This document shows, in pieces, positions 1 to 8,235 of a stretch of DNA of 28,632 bases (the first letter of the stretch is position 1; each line of letters opens with the position of its first letter). The stretch is from the NCBI RefSeq assembly GCF_000375485.1, contig NZ_AQXE01000016.1, forward strand, positions 46,493-75,124, read 5' to 3'. The position numbers were made by a program, and so were the translations under genes. The DNA comes from Desulfovibrio oxyclinae DSM 11498. GTDB taxonomy: Bacteria > Desulfobacterota > Desulfovibrionia > Desulfovibrionales > Desulfovibrionaceae. The notes beneath the pieces were generated by a model, which worked only from the letters and a program-made list of their open reading frames with translations, ran no database searches and was not told where the DNA came from.

Positions 1-3
1 AAG

Positions 4-94
4 CCAAAACGTTTTGGAAGGAGGAGGGGAAGGAGTCCAGAGGAAGGGGAGGAGGGAACCTTTTGGAAAAGGTTCCCTCCTCCCCTTCCTCTGG
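4..94. repeat. Palindromic, purine-rich intergenic element
   Basis: A 14-bp perfect palindrome (CCAAAACGTTTTGG) lies at 4-17. A perfect inverted repeat of 28 bp per arm follows, 37-64 against 67-94, with only GG between the arms. Positions 16-35 and 39-58 are almost pure purine. Segments 20-34 and 41-55 are exact mirror images of each other (same strand, reversed order), which is the arrangement that can form triplex DNA. The element lies just downstream of the minus-strand TatD gene, so its hairpin may end or protect that transcript. There is no T tract typical of an intrinsic terminator. It may be cut by the window edge. It resembles palindromic intergenic repeats of Desulfovibrio genomes, but that is from memory and unchecked. 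Confidence 0.75.
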
Positions 95-108
95 CCGCCG
101 GAGGCACA

Positions 109-933
109 CTATAACCCGAAAAACCGTGTTGCGGTCTTCCCGGTTTCTTCCCAGACGGTTTCGGCCGGGAGCCCTTTAAGTTCGGCAATGAAGGCGGCGG
201 TGAAGCCGGTGAGCGCTGGATGATTGCGTTTGCCGCGCCAGGGCTCCGGGGAGAGGAACGGACAGTCGCTTTCCACGACCATACGGTCGAGGGGAATGAT
301 GGTCGCGGCTTCGCGCAGTTCGTCGTTCTTGCGATAGGTGACGGGACCGGGGATGGAGATGGTCCAGCCGAGGTCGAGCAGTTCGCGAGCGAAGTCTGGA
401 CCGGAGCCGAAACAGTGCCAGAGCACGGGCTTTCCTGCGAAGCCGCATTCCTTGAGCACGGCTACAGCATCGTCGTGCGCGTCCCGGGAATGGATGACCG
501 GGGGCAGCTTCAGTTCTTTGGCGAGTTCGAGCTGTTCGGCGAAAGCGCGTTTCTGGACGTCGTGCGGAACGCGTTCCCAGTAATAGTCGAGGCCGATTTC
601 ACCGACTGCCTTGAGACGCGGCTCCGAGCGGAACAGGTCGCGCATCCGTTCGATCTGGGACGGCACGTAGCTGGCGGAATCGTTGGGATGAACGCCGAGC
701 AGGAAGAATATTTCCGGATGGTTATCGAAAAGTGAGCGATTGGCCTCGTAAGCATCGGGGCCAAGGAAGACGTTTCCAATATGCTTGATGCCGCAGGCAC
801 GGGCGCGGTCGAGAATGGCCTCGCGGTCCTCGTCGAACTCCTCAAGATCCATATGGGCGTGGGATTCGACGCCGACGGCGGGCAGGCCGAGGGTTTCCGG
901 TTCGGGTCTGTTCTTCTTTTTCTTTTTTGCCAT
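109..933 (-). CDS. TatD-family metal-dependent hydrolase (DNase)
   Basis: 274 aa TIM-barrel hydrolase of the TatD/YcfH family, expected to be a cytosolic metal-dependent nuclease. Visible family motifs are the N-terminal metal site around H25 and H27 (SHAHMD), GEIGLDYYW with the bridging Glu, PVIHSRDAHDD, WHCFGSG, and VESDCPFLSP followed by RGKRNHP near the C-terminus. Length fits the family (about 255-265 aa) plus a short leader. That leader carries five consecutive lysines (K3-K7) before the conserved start of the fold, which is unusual and could aid nucleic-acid contact. No good ribosome binding site precedes the ATG, but no better in-frame start exists before the metal motif. It lies 47 bp upstream-to-downstream from the end of the glycosyltransferase on the same strand, so co-transcription is possible. 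Its nucleic-acid substrate cannot be read from sequence. Confidence 0.92.
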   Translation of the reverse strand: MAKKKKKNRPEPETLGLPAVGVESHAHMDLEEFDEDREAILDRARACGIKHIGNVFLGPDAYEANRSLFDNHPEIFFLLGVHPNDSASYVPSQIERMRDLFRSEPRLKAVGEIGLDYYWERVPHDVQKRAFAEQLELAKELKLPPVIHSRDAHDDAVAVLKECGFAGKPVLWHCFGSGPDFARELLDLGWTISIPGPVTYRKNDELREAATIIPLDRMVVESDCPFLSPEPWRGKRNHPALTGFTAAFIAELKGLPAETVWEETGKTATRFFGL

Positions 934-980
934 GACGGGACGGTCATACTCCCAAGCGGACCGGGAATCAACGCCCGTTT

Positions 981-1961
981 CTAGCTAAGCAGACGCAGGA
1001 CGGCTTCGCGTTGTGCCTGCGGGGAATAGGCGGCTGCGGTGAGTCGGGCATTTTCCAGGGTCTCGGCCAGTTCCGGCGTCTGCCCTTCCCACCACTTTAC
1101 GGCGGTTTCGAGACACAGGGCCGCGTCGAGCACGTCGCCGTCGGCGCTCCAGATGCCGTTGCCGCCCCAGGAAACATCGCGCAGCGGCCACCATGGAATG
1201 AAGCGCGGCGCGGCTTCGGCCTGACGCATGTAGTCCCAGCCGCCATAACCGGAAAAACCGGTGCAGAGGCAGCCGCAGGCCATGGCTTCCAGCGGCGGCA
1301 GTGGGCAGCCTTCGGGGAATCCGGTCATGAGAAAGATATGGCTGTTGCGCAGCGTGTCGGCCACGCCGAAGGCGTCCATGCCCTGCACGGGCACCCAGCG
1401 GACGCGTTCCCTGCCGCATCGGGCCTCGAAGGCGGCGATGATCTGTGCGGCAAGCGACTTGTTCTTGCGGGGCATGTAGGCCACTCGGATTTTTCCGTTC
1501 CGGGCGGCGGCGCCTTGGTGGAAGATTTCGGGGTCGATGCCGGGGCGCAGCTCGGGGGCGTTGCGGCCCACGGTTTCGGCTATGAATTGGCGAACCGGGT
1601 CGGAAACGGAGAAGAAACGCACGGGAAGCCGATCCCATGTCACGCCCTGCGGCAGCGAGGAGAAGAGATAGGCCCAGTTCTGAACATAGCTGATGCAGTC
1701 CGCCCCCGAGTCAAGCCCCGGAGCGAGGGCGTTGACCCAGCCTTCGGGCACGAGCCAGCGGTCGCCTGGGGCAAGTTGCAGGTCATCCCATTCCAGCACC
1801 GGTGCTTCATCCTTCAGCCCGCCGGGACGCCAGCCGCCCCTGTCCCGCGCAACAAGGTATGTTTCGCGACCTGCCGCGTGCAGGATGTCGGCGATCTGCC
1901 TGAGCACGGTGATGCCGCCCGTGGGCTTGCTGACCGGCGGCAGGAATATGCATGTCTTCAT
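981..1961 (-). CDS. Glycosyltransferase, GT4-like (GT-B fold)
   Basis: 326 aa from the chosen ATG, which is preceded by a strong GGAGGAG about 8 bases upstream. The frame is open a further 38 codons upstream, but that extension has no ribosome site. The protein starts with a Rossmann-like strand and a glycine-rich loop (FLPPVSKPTGGITVL). Near residues 214-230 it carries the family signature with two glutamates spaced as EX7E (E217 and E225) followed by AMACG. MPRKNKSL near residue 163 fits the start of the C-terminal nucleotide-sugar domain. It probably transfers a sugar from a nucleotide donor to an unknown cell-surface or metabolite acceptor. The protein is shorter than most GT4 enzymes (350-400 aa). 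A GT2-like gene is divergent upstream, which suggests a shared role in glycan synthesis. Confidence 0.82.
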   Translation of the reverse strand: MKTCIFLPPVSKPTGGITVLRQIADILHAAGRETYLVARDRGGWRPGGLKDEAPVLEWDDLQLAPGDRWLVPEGWVNALAPGLDSGADCISYVQNWAYLFSSLPQGVTWDRLPVRFFSVSDPVRQFIAETVGRNAPELRPGIDPEIFHQGAAARNGKIRVAYMPRKNKSLAAQIIAAFEARCGRERVRWVPVQGMDAFGVADTLRNSHIFLMTGFPEGCPLPPLEAMACGCLCTGFSGYGGWDYMRQAEAAPRFIPWWPLRDVSWGGNGIWSADGDVLDAALCLETAVKWWEGQTPELAETLENARLTAAAYSPQAQREAVLRLLS

Positions 1962-2145
1962 GTGCGATTCTCCTCCGATCCAGAGAGCATACTCCACGCT
2001 TTTTGGCAAGGTTAGGCGTTTTTTCCCAAAACAGGAAAAGCCCCCTAAAGATAGCGGGCAAACGGTCCGATACAACGTCTGACCCGAACTGTCTCAAACA
2101 AAGACGAACCCTTTCGCAAGGATGCGAAGGGAGGGGAGCACGGCC

Positions 2146-2871
2146 ATGGACGGCAATGTACTCTTCAGTATCATCACACCGAGCACAGGACGGCGGCCCC
2201 GCGCGCTGCAAATGGCGGTGAAGAGCGTCGAGCGTGCGGTTCTGCACTCCGGACTTCCACCTGAATCGGTGGAAATGCTCATCGGCTATGACGGCATCAA
2301 AGGACAGCGCCTTTCGGCGTCCTTTCCCATGCGCTGTATCAATTTTCCGCCCGACAACGACTGGGGCAACGGCATCCGTCAGTTGCTCCTGAAGATTTCG
2401 CGTGGGCGCAAGATCATTTTCCTCGACGACGACAATCAACTGAAGCCCCGTTCGCTTCAGGTTTACCTCATGCACATGGACGCGGAGATGATCATCGGAC
2501 GCATCGACACCCAGCTGGCCTTCGACAAGCCGCACATTCCGGTGCGCGACGGCGGCTCGGTGGTGCGTCAGGGCAACATCGACCCGCTGTGCCTGTGCCT
2601 GTCGCGCGAGCTTGTGCTGGACCGCTGCGGTGGCTGGCGGCACCAGGGGCTTTACGAGGCCGACTACATGAACATGCTCGACTGGCACCGGCGGGCAAGG
2701 AGCGTCACCGTCATCGACGAGGTGGTGGGCATCTATGACGCGGGCCGCAGCCTCGACGGCGGCGCGCTCTCGCGCAGACAGATGAACATGCTCGACCGCA
2801 TGGCCCGCGAGCGCGGTGTGACTCTCTCCGGCGGCGCGGACGAAGCCCACGCCATCGCAAGCGGCATCTGA
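2146..2871 (+). CDS. Glycosyltransferase family 2-like protein
   Basis: 241 aa. The start at 2146 is chosen because GAGGGGAG lies at 2131-2138; an in-frame ATG at 2122 has no such site. The N-terminus FSIITPSTGRRPRALQMA is typical of the nucleotide-binding start of GT-A enzymes. IIFLDDDNQLKP contains a DDD triplet at residues 94-96 that fits the metal and nucleotide-sugar binding DXD motif. A downstream MIIGRIDTQ and an aromatic-rich ADYMNMLDWHRR stretch are consistent with a compact GT2 catalytic domain. There is no membrane segment, so it is probably cytosolic or peripheral. Donor and acceptor are unknown. It is divergent from the GT4-like gene across 184 bp and ends in an intrinsic terminator. 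Confidence 0.75.
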   Translation: MDGNVLFSIITPSTGRRPRALQMAVKSVERAVLHSGLPPESVEMLIGYDGIKGQRLSASFPMRCINFPPDNDWGNGIRQLLLKISRGRKIIFLDDDNQLKPRSLQVYLMHMDAEMIIGRIDTQLAFDKPHIPVRDGGSVVRQGNIDPLCLCLSRELVLDRCGGWRHQGLYEADYMNMLDWHRRARSVTVIDEVVGIYDAGRSLDGGALSRRQMNMLDRMARERGVTLSGGADEAHAIASGI

Positions 2872-2895
2872 CCCGTCAGGACATCCCGACTGACC

Positions 2896-2932
2896 GCCCG
2901 GTTCCGCAGCATTGCGGAGCCGGGCTTTTTAT
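2896..2932 (+). terminator. Intrinsic terminator after the GT2-like gene
   Basis: A 13-bp stem (2896-2908 with 2913-2925, one G-U pair) with a GCAT loop is followed by TTTTT at 2926-2930. It sits 25 bp after the glycosyltransferase stop codon. Confidence 0.9.
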
Positions 2933-3181
2933 TGCCCGGACGCCCGCCCGCACGGGTTTTTCTCGCGCCTGACGCCCTACCAGCATAACAAGAAAATCCG
3001 CAGCCTTTTGAAACAGCGTCCATTTTACGAGTTATCTCATTGCAAAAATTCACTTTTCAACCCTGCATTTTTCCATTTCCTTATCGAACCCTTTTAATGT
3101 AAGTAGAGGGGTTCCAAAATCACGACCGAAGCGCCGGTTTCCCGGCCCGTGAAATACGTTCTTTCAACGAGGTAAAGCTAT
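2933..3181. other. Intergenic leader region upstream of ribBA
   Basis: Together with the terminator before it, this makes about 310 bp without a gene. It is more AT-rich than its surroundings from about 2985 to 3120, as expected for a promoter region, but no hexamer pair is convincing. A dyad at 3086-3094 and 3106-3114 (GAACCC core, 11-base loop) lies in the probable leader. I looked for the conserved blocks of the FMN riboswitch (RFN element) and did not see them. Confidence 0.5.
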
Positions 3182-4396
3182 ATGCCGCTGTGCACCATCG
3201 AAGAAGCCATTGAAGACATCCGGCAAGGCAAAATGGTCATCATGGTGGATGACGAAGATCGCGAGAACGAAGGCGATCTCGTCTGCGCCGCCGAGAAGAC
3301 CACTCCGGAGATGATCAACTTCATGGCCACCCACGGCAGGGGCCTCATCTGCCTGGCCATGGACGGATACATGGTCGACCGCCTCCAGCTGCCGCTCATG
3401 GCCCAGTCCAACAAATCCCAGTTCGGCACCAATTTCACCGTCAGCATCGAGGCCCGCGAGGGCGTCACCACCGGTATCTCGGCCTTCGACCGAGCCACCA
3501 CCATCCTCACCGCCGTCGCCGACGACGTGGTCCCCGAGGACATCGTGACCCCCGGGCACATCTTCCCGCTGCGGGCCAAGGAAGGTGGCGTGCTGGTGCG
3601 CGCCGGCCAGACCGAAGGCTCCGTGGACCTGTGCCGCCTTGCAGGACTCAAACCCGCCGGCGTGATCTGCGAGATCATGCGCGAGGACGGAAACATGGCC
3701 CGTATGCCGGACCTGATTCCCTTCGCCAAGGAGCACGGGCTCAAGATCTGCTCGGTGGAAGACCTCATCGCCTACCGCATGAAGTTCGGCAACTACTCCG
3801 TCACCAAGGAGGCCGAAGCCGAACTGCCCACGCGCTGGGGCCACTTCAAGAGCGCCGCGTTCAAGTCCAGCACCGACGACAAGACTCACATCGCCCTGTA
3901 CATGGGCGACATCAAGCCCGACGAGCCTGTGCTGGTGCGCGTGCACTCCGAGTGCCTCACCGGCGACGTGTTCGGCTCCCTGCGCTGCGACTGCGGCAAC
4001 CAGCTCGCGGACGCCATGTGCATGATCCGCAACGAGGGCAAGGGCGTGCTGCTGTACATGCGGCAGGAAGGCCGGGGAATCGGCCTTGGCAACAAGATCC
4101 GCGCCTACCATCTGCAGGATCAGGGCTACGATACCGTGGAAGCCAACATGAAGCTCGGCTTCCCGCCGGACCTGCGCGATTACGGCGTGGGCGCCCAGAT
4201 TCTGGTGGAACTCGGCATCTCCAAGATGCGCCTGATGACCAACAACCCCAAGAAGATGGTCGGCCTCGAAGGCTACGGGCTGGAGATCGTCGAGCGCGTC
4301 GCCATCGAAGCGGGCGCGTGCGAGATCAACCACAAGTATCTCATGACCAAGAAATCCAAGATGGGCCACATGCTGACCCTTGAGGATGAAGAATAG
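3182..4396 (+). CDS. ribBA: RibBA: DHBP synthase / GTP cyclohydrolase II
   Basis: 404 aa bifunctional enzyme. The N-terminal half (about 1-200) makes 3,4-dihydroxy-2-butanone 4-phosphate from ribulose 5-phosphate and shows the acidic [11 protein letters not shown] motif and the [12 protein letters not shown] block. The C-terminal half (about 205-400) opens the GTP ring at the first step of riboflavin synthesis. Its zinc ligands are visible as C258, C269 and C271 in [17 protein letters not shown], followed by RQEGRGIGL and the NNPKK block. Length matches the family (about 400 aa). GAGG lies about 9 bases before the ATG. It heads a run with ribH, nusB and leuS on the same strand. The GTP cyclohydrolase motifs look intact, so both activities are expected. 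Confidence 0.97.
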   Translation: MPLCTIEEAIEDIRQGKMVIMVDDEDRENEGDLVCAAEKTTPEMINFMATHGRGLICLAMDGYMVDRLQLPLMAQSNKSQFGTNFTVSIEAREGVTTGISAFDRATTILTAVADDVVPEDIVTPGHIFPLRAKEGGVLVRAGQTEGSVDLCRLAGLKPAGVICEIMREDGNMARMPDLIPFAKEHGLKICSVEDLIAYRMKFGNYSVTKEAEAELPTRWGHFKSAAFKSSTDDKTHIALYMGDIKPDEPVLVRVHSECLTGDVFGSLRCDCGNQLADAMCMIRNEGKGVLLYMRQEGRGIGLGNKIRAYHLQDQGYDTVEANMKLGFPPDLRDYGVGAQILVELGISKMRLMTNNPKKMVGLEGYGLEIVERVAIEAGACEINHKYLMTKKSKMGHMLTLEDEE

Positions 4397-4426
4397 AACC
4401 GTCTTTCAGACGCGGAGGATATTCCA

Positions 4427-4894
4427 ATGAACATCAAGACCATCGAAGGCAAGCTGCAGGCTCAGGGGCTCAAGATCGCCATCGTGTCCGCCCGTTTCAA
4501 CGACTTCATCGTGGATCGCCTCACCGGCGGTGCGGTGGACTATCTCGTGCGCCACGGCGCCGATGAAGGCGACCTCACCCTCATCCGCGTGCCCGGCGCG
4601 TATGAAATGCCGCTGGTGGCGCGCAAGCTCGCACGCTCCGGCAAGTACGACGGCGTGATCTGCCTCGGCACCGTGATCCGCGGCGCCACCCCGCATTTCG
4701 ATTTCGTGTCAAACGAGTGCGCCAAGGGCGTGGCTCAGGCCAGTTTCGAGACAGACCTGCCCATCAGCTTCGGCGTCCTTACCTGCGACACGCTGGAGCA
4801 GGCCATCGAACGCGCCGGATCCAAGGCCGGCAACAAAGGCGTGGAAGCGGCTTCCGCTCTGCTGGAAACCGTCCGCGTCATGGAGCAGCTGTAA
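4427..4894 (+). CDS. ribH: Lumazine synthase (6,7-dimethyl-8-ribityllumazine synthase)
   Basis: 155 aa. It condenses the RibBA product 3,4-dihydroxy-2-butanone 4-phosphate with 5-amino-6-ribitylaminouracil to make lumazine, the penultimate step of riboflavin synthesis, usually as an icosahedral or pentameric assembly. Family motifs are [35 protein letters not shown] with the catalytic histidine at about residue 90, and the C-terminal [14 protein letters not shown] lies 8 bases before the ATG. It is 30 bp after ribBA and 6 bp before nusB, so it is clearly in one transcription unit with both. Confidence 0.97.
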   Translation: MNIKTIEGKLQAQGLKIAIVSARFNDFIVDRLTGGAVDYLVRHGADEGDLTLIRVPGAYEMPLVARKLARSGKYDGVICLGTVIRGATPHFDFVSNECAKGVAQASFETDLPISFGVLTCDTLEQAIERAGSKAGNKGVEAASALLETVRVMEQL

Positions 4895-4900
4895 CATCCG

Positions 4901-5347
4901 ATGAGCAAGAAGAAAGGCAACAGACCGGGCGTGCGCCGCATGGGCCGCACGCTCGCATTTCAGGTTCTCTACGGCGTATCCATGGTCCCGGAAACGGGTA
5001 TGGAAGGCATGAAGGCCGCGTTCGAACGCAACCCGCAGGTGGAGAGCGAAGAAAACGATTTCGTCCGCGACTTCGGCAGATCGCTCTATCTCGGCGTGAT
5101 GGAGCACCTGGCCCGTCTCGACGAGCTGGTGCGCACCCACTCGCAGCACTGGAAGATCGAGCGCATCGCCAAGGTCGAACTGGCGATTCTGAGGCTCGCC
5201 CTCTACGAAATGGCCTTCACCGACATCCCGGAAAGGGCGGCCATCAACGAAGCCGTTGAACTTGCCAAACGCTTTGGCGACGGCAACTCCAAGAGCTTCA
5301 TCAACGGCATCCTCGACGGCGCGGCCAAGGAACTGAAAGCGAAATAA
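4901..5347 (+). CDS. nusB: Transcription antitermination factor NusB
   Basis: 148 aa all-helical protein. NusB with NusE (S10) binds boxA in rRNA leaders and supports antitermination. The N-terminal [14 protein letters not shown] and the C-terminal block from [14 protein letters not shown] through [26 protein letters not shown] are characteristic. Length is typical (about 140 aa). It starts 6 bp after ribH, the common ribH-nusB pairing found in many bacteria, and ends 13 bp before leuS. The ribosome site is modest (GGAG within the end of ribH), so translational coupling to ribH is likely. Confidence 0.96.
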   Translation: MSKKKGNRPGVRRMGRTLAFQVLYGVSMVPETGMEGMKAAFERNPQVESEENDFVRDFGRSLYLGVMEHLARLDELVRTHSQHWKIERIAKVELAILRLALYEMAFTDIPERAAINEAVELAKRFGDGNSKSFINGILDGAAKELKAK

Positions 5348-5360
5348 AGGAATTCGAGCA

Positions 5361-7862
5361 ATGGCCATCGGAAAATACCATCCGGAAAAAATCGAGGGCA
5401 AATGGCAGGAGATCTGGAAAAAGTCCGGATGCTTCGAGGTCGAGGCCGACCCCGCCAAGCCCAAATACTACGTGCTGGAGATGTTCCCCTACCCCTCCGG
5501 GAAGATCCACATGGGCCACGTGCGCAACTACTCCATCGGCGACGTGGTGGCGCGGTTCATGTCCATGCGCGGCTATAACGTCATGCACCCCATGGGCTGG
5601 GACGCCTTCGGCCTGCCTGCGGAAAACGCCGCCATCAAGAACAATTCCCACCCCGCGGAATGGACCTACGCCAACATCGACGAGATGCGCGAACAGCTCC
5701 AGCGGCTGGGATACTCCTACGACTGGCGGCGCGAAGTGGCCTCCTGCCGTCCCGAATACTACAAGTGGGAACAGCTCTTCTTCTTGAAATTCCTCGAAAA
5801 AGGGCTCGTCTACCGCAAGAATTCCCCGGTAAACTGGTGCCCGGGCTGCAACACCGTGCTCGCCAACGAGCAGGTGGAGGAAGGCCTGTGCTGGCGCTGT
5901 GACGCCGAGGTGGAACAGAAGGACATGGAGCAGTGGTTCCTGCGCATCACCGATTACGCGGATGAACTGCTGGCCGATCTGAACAAGCTCGACAAGGGCT
6001 GGCCCGAGCGCGTGCTGACCATGCAGCGCAACTGGATCGGCAAGAGCTACGGCGCGGAACTGACCTTCTCCGTCAAAGGCTCCGACCGCAAGATCGACGT
6101 GTTCACCACCCGGCCCGACACCATTTACGGCGCGACTTTCATGTCCGTGGCCGCCGAGCATCCCATGGTGGAAGAGCTCATCGAAGGCTACGAGAAGGCC
6201 GACGAGGTCCGCGAATTCGTCAGCAAGGTCCGCAATATGGACCGCATCAAGCGCGGCGCCGACGACCTCGAAAAAGAAGGCATCTTCACGGGCGCTTACT
6301 GCGTCAACCCGGTCACCGGCCGGGAGATGCCCATCTACGTGGCAAACTTCGTGCTCATGGCCTACGGCACCGGCGCGGTCATGGCGGTGCCCGCTCACGA
6401 CCAGCGCGACTTCGAATTCGCCACCAAGTACGAACTTCCGGTTCAGGTGGTCATCAATCCGCCCGAACTGCACGAAAAGGGCGATGTCCTTGATGTCGCG
6501 GACATGAGCGAGGCTTACGCCGACCCCGGCATCCTCGTGAACTCCGGCGACTTCGACGGCATGGAGAACGAGGCTGCCAAGAAGGCCATCGTGGAACACC
6601 TCGACGGCTCGGGCCTCGGCCGCATGACCGTGAACTACCGCCTGCGCGACTGGAACGTCTCCCGCCAGCGGTTCTGGGGCGCCCCCATTCCCGTGATTTA
6701 CTGCGACGCCTGCGGCGCGGTGCCGGTCCCCGAGGACCAGCTGCCGATCAAGCTGCCGGAAGACGCGCAAGCCCGCAGCGACGGCAAGTCCCCGCTTCCG
6801 GGCATGGACTCCTTCGTCAACTGCGACTGCCCACAGTGCGGCGGCAAGGCACGCAGGGAAACCGACACCCTGGACACCTTCTTCGAGTCCAGCTGGTATT
6901 TCCTGCGCTACTGCGATGCCCGCAACGATGACGCCCCGTGGGACAAGGAAAAGATCGACTACTGGCTGCCCGTGGACCAGTACATCGGGGGCATCGAGCA
7001 CGCCATTTTGCATCTGCTCTACGCCCGCTTCTTCACCAAGGCCCTGCGCGACACCGGTTTCATCAACAACGACGAACCGTTCGAGCATCTGCTCACGCAG
7101 GGCATGGTCCTCAAGGACGGCGGCAAGATGTCCAAGTCCAAGGGCAACGTGGTGGACCCCAACGCCATGATCAACCACTACGGCGCGGACGCCACGCGTC
7201 TGTTCATCCTCTTCGCCGCCCCGCCGGTGAAGGAGCTTGAGTGGTCCGATCAAGGCATCGAGGGCGCCTACCGCTTCCTCAACCGCCTGTGGCGGCTGGT
7301 GGAAGACCTGCAGGACGTGCTGCAGCAGGCAAAGCCCGCAAGCTTCACCGACCCGGCCTCCGAAGCCGCCAAGTCTTTGCGCCGCAAGGAACACGAGACC
7401 ATCAAGCGCGTCACGCACGACATCGAGAACCACTTCCAGTTCAACACCGCCATCGCCGCGGTCATGGAACTGGTCAACGAGCTGTACGGCGTCAAGGACG
7501 AACTGCGAGAGTCCGCTCCGCAGGCCCTGTCCTCGGCCATCGCCACGGCCCTGACCGTGCTCTCCCCGGTGGCCCCGCACATCTGCGAGGAACTCTGGGA
7601 GACCCTCGGACACGATACCCGTCTGGCCGAGCAGGCATGGCCCGCTCACGACGAATCCGCGCTGGTCCTCGACGAGGTCACGGTGGTGGTGCAGGTCAAC
7701 GGCAAGGTTCGCGGCAAGCTGAACGTGCCGAACAACGCGCCCAAGGATGACGTGGAAAAGATCGCCATGGAGCAGGAGAACGTGATCAAGCACATCGAAG
7801 GCAAGACCGTTCGCAAGGTCATCGTCGTTCCCAACAAACTGGTGAACATCGTGGCCAACTAG
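5361..7862 (+). CDS. leuS: Leucyl-tRNA synthetase
   Basis: 833 aa class I aminoacyl-tRNA synthetase that charges tRNA-Leu. The HIGH-type motif appears as HMGH at residues 50-53 and KMSKS at 589-593. Between them lies the large CP1 editing domain, including [12 protein letters not shown] and the [20 protein letters not shown] block that hydrolyses mischarged tRNA. Two Cys pairs (CPGC and CWRC) mark one zinc knuckle, and a second set (CDAC and CPQC) lies before [12 protein letters not shown]. The C-terminal anticodon-binding part ends in [11 protein letters not shown]. Length is close to bacterial LeuRS (about 820-870). AAGGAA precedes the ATG, and the gene follows nusB by 13 bp. Confidence 0.98.
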   Translation: MAIGKYHPEKIEGKWQEIWKKSGCFEVEADPAKPKYYVLEMFPYPSGKIHMGHVRNYSIGDVVARFMSMRGYNVMHPMGWDAFGLPAENAAIKNNSHPAEWTYANIDEMREQLQRLGYSYDWRREVASCRPEYYKWEQLFFLKFLEKGLVYRKNSPVNWCPGCNTVLANEQVEEGLCWRCDAEVEQKDMEQWFLRITDYADELLADLNKLDKGWPERVLTMQRNWIGKSYGAELTFSVKGSDRKIDVFTTRPDTIYGATFMSVAAEHPMVEELIEGYEKADEVREFVSKVRNMDRIKRGADDLEKEGIFTGAYCVNPVTGREMPIYVANFVLMAYGTGAVMAVPAHDQRDFEFATKYELPVQVVINPPELHEKGDVLDVADMSEAYADPGILVNSGDFDGMENEAAKKAIVEHLDGSGLGRMTVNYRLRDWNVSRQRFWGAPIPVIYCDACGAVPVPEDQLPIKLPEDAQARSDGKSPLPGMDSFVNCDCPQCGGKARRETDTLDTFFESSWYFLRYCDARNDDAPWDKEKIDYWLPVDQYIGGIEHAILHLLYARFFTKALRDTGFINNDEPFEHLLTQGMVLKDGGKMSKSKGNVVDPNAMINHYGADATRLFILFAAPPVKELEWSDQGIEGAYRFLNRLWRLVEDLQDVLQQAKPASFTDPASEAAKSLRRKEHETIKRVTHDIENHFQFNTAIAAVMELVNELYGVKDELRESAPQALSSAIATALTVLSPVAPHICEELWETLGHDTRLAEQAWPAHDESALVLDEVTVVVQVNGKVRGKLNVPNNAPKDDVEKIAMEQENVIKHIEGKTVRKVIVVPNKLVNIVAN

Positions 7863-7884
7863 CTCCCCGACATATCCGACAGAA

Positions 7885-7918
7885 AAGGCCCCGCTCCGGA
7901 ATTCCGAAGCGGGGCCTT
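7885..7918. terminator. Bidirectional terminator between leuS and the hemC cluster
   Basis: An 11-bp stem (AAGGCCCCGCT at 7885-7895 with 7908-7918) encloses a short CGG/CCG inner stem. The top strand continues TTCTTG, and the bottom strand reads into TTTTCT. It lies between two converging genes and can serve both. Confidence 0.88.
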
Positions 7919-7937
7919 CTTGCGTGTGATTTCCAGG

Positions 7938-8225
7938 CTACGGAGTCTCGATGATCTCCGGATCCTTCCAGTTCCACCACTTGAGCTTGTCCGGGTCGTG
8001 GAAGGTGGTGGACGCGTAGTACACGGCGCAACGGAACACATAAAGCACGCAGCGGTCCACGTGCTGGTCGGCCAGCGCCATGAGGCTTCTGTAAATGGCC
8101 TCGGGGTCCTGATCCTTCAGGTCCTCGACCTTGCGGAAGCCCAGCTCGTACAGGTCCTGCGCGATGCTGGATCCCACGCCGGGGATGGAACTCAGTTCCC
8201 GGATGGCCTGATCGTGCTCGTCCAT
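7938..8225 (-). CDS. Cdd1/pathogenicity-locus-type helix-hairpin-helix protein
   Basis: 95 aa. The N-terminus has a helix-hairpin-helix signature (IPGVGSSIAQDLYELGF, about residues 14-30) that usually contacts DNA backbone without sequence specificity. The middle DPEAIYRSLMALADQHVDRCVLYVFRCAVYYA block matches the small family named after Cdd1, the gene next to the Clostridioides difficile pathogenicity locus (Pfam 'Pathogenicity locus'). The name reflects that location and does not indicate virulence here. The molecular role is unknown. GGAG lies about 7 bases before the ATG. The gene follows hemC by only 10 bp and so is probably its co-transcribed partner. Confidence 0.82.
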   Translation of the reverse strand: MDEHDQAIRELSSIPGVGSSIAQDLYELGFRKVEDLKDQDPEAIYRSLMALADQHVDRCVLYVFRCAVYYASTTFHDPDKLKWWNWKDPEIIETP

Positions 8226-8235
8226 GTCCGCTCCG

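Noticed and set aside
922..930. dnaX-like slippery heptamer (GCA AAA AAG) at the start of the TatD gene
   Set aside because: The shifted frame does not resemble a protein and there is no obvious stimulatory hairpin; the lysine codons explain it.
1807..2850. A 347-codon minus-strand frame linking the two glycosyltransferase genes
   Set aside because: It is antisense to the GT2-like gene and in a different frame from the GT4-like gene; composition is His/Val/Ala-rich with no motifs.
2933..3181. FMN riboswitch upstream of ribBA
   Set aside because: Looked for the conserved RFN sequence blocks by eye and found none. A covariance search would settle it.
5301..7793. An 830-codon open frame antisense to leuS
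   Set aside because: It is the shadow of leuS in GC-rich sequence: composition is His/Val/Gly-rich, there is no family resemblance, and leuS on the other strand is unmistakable.
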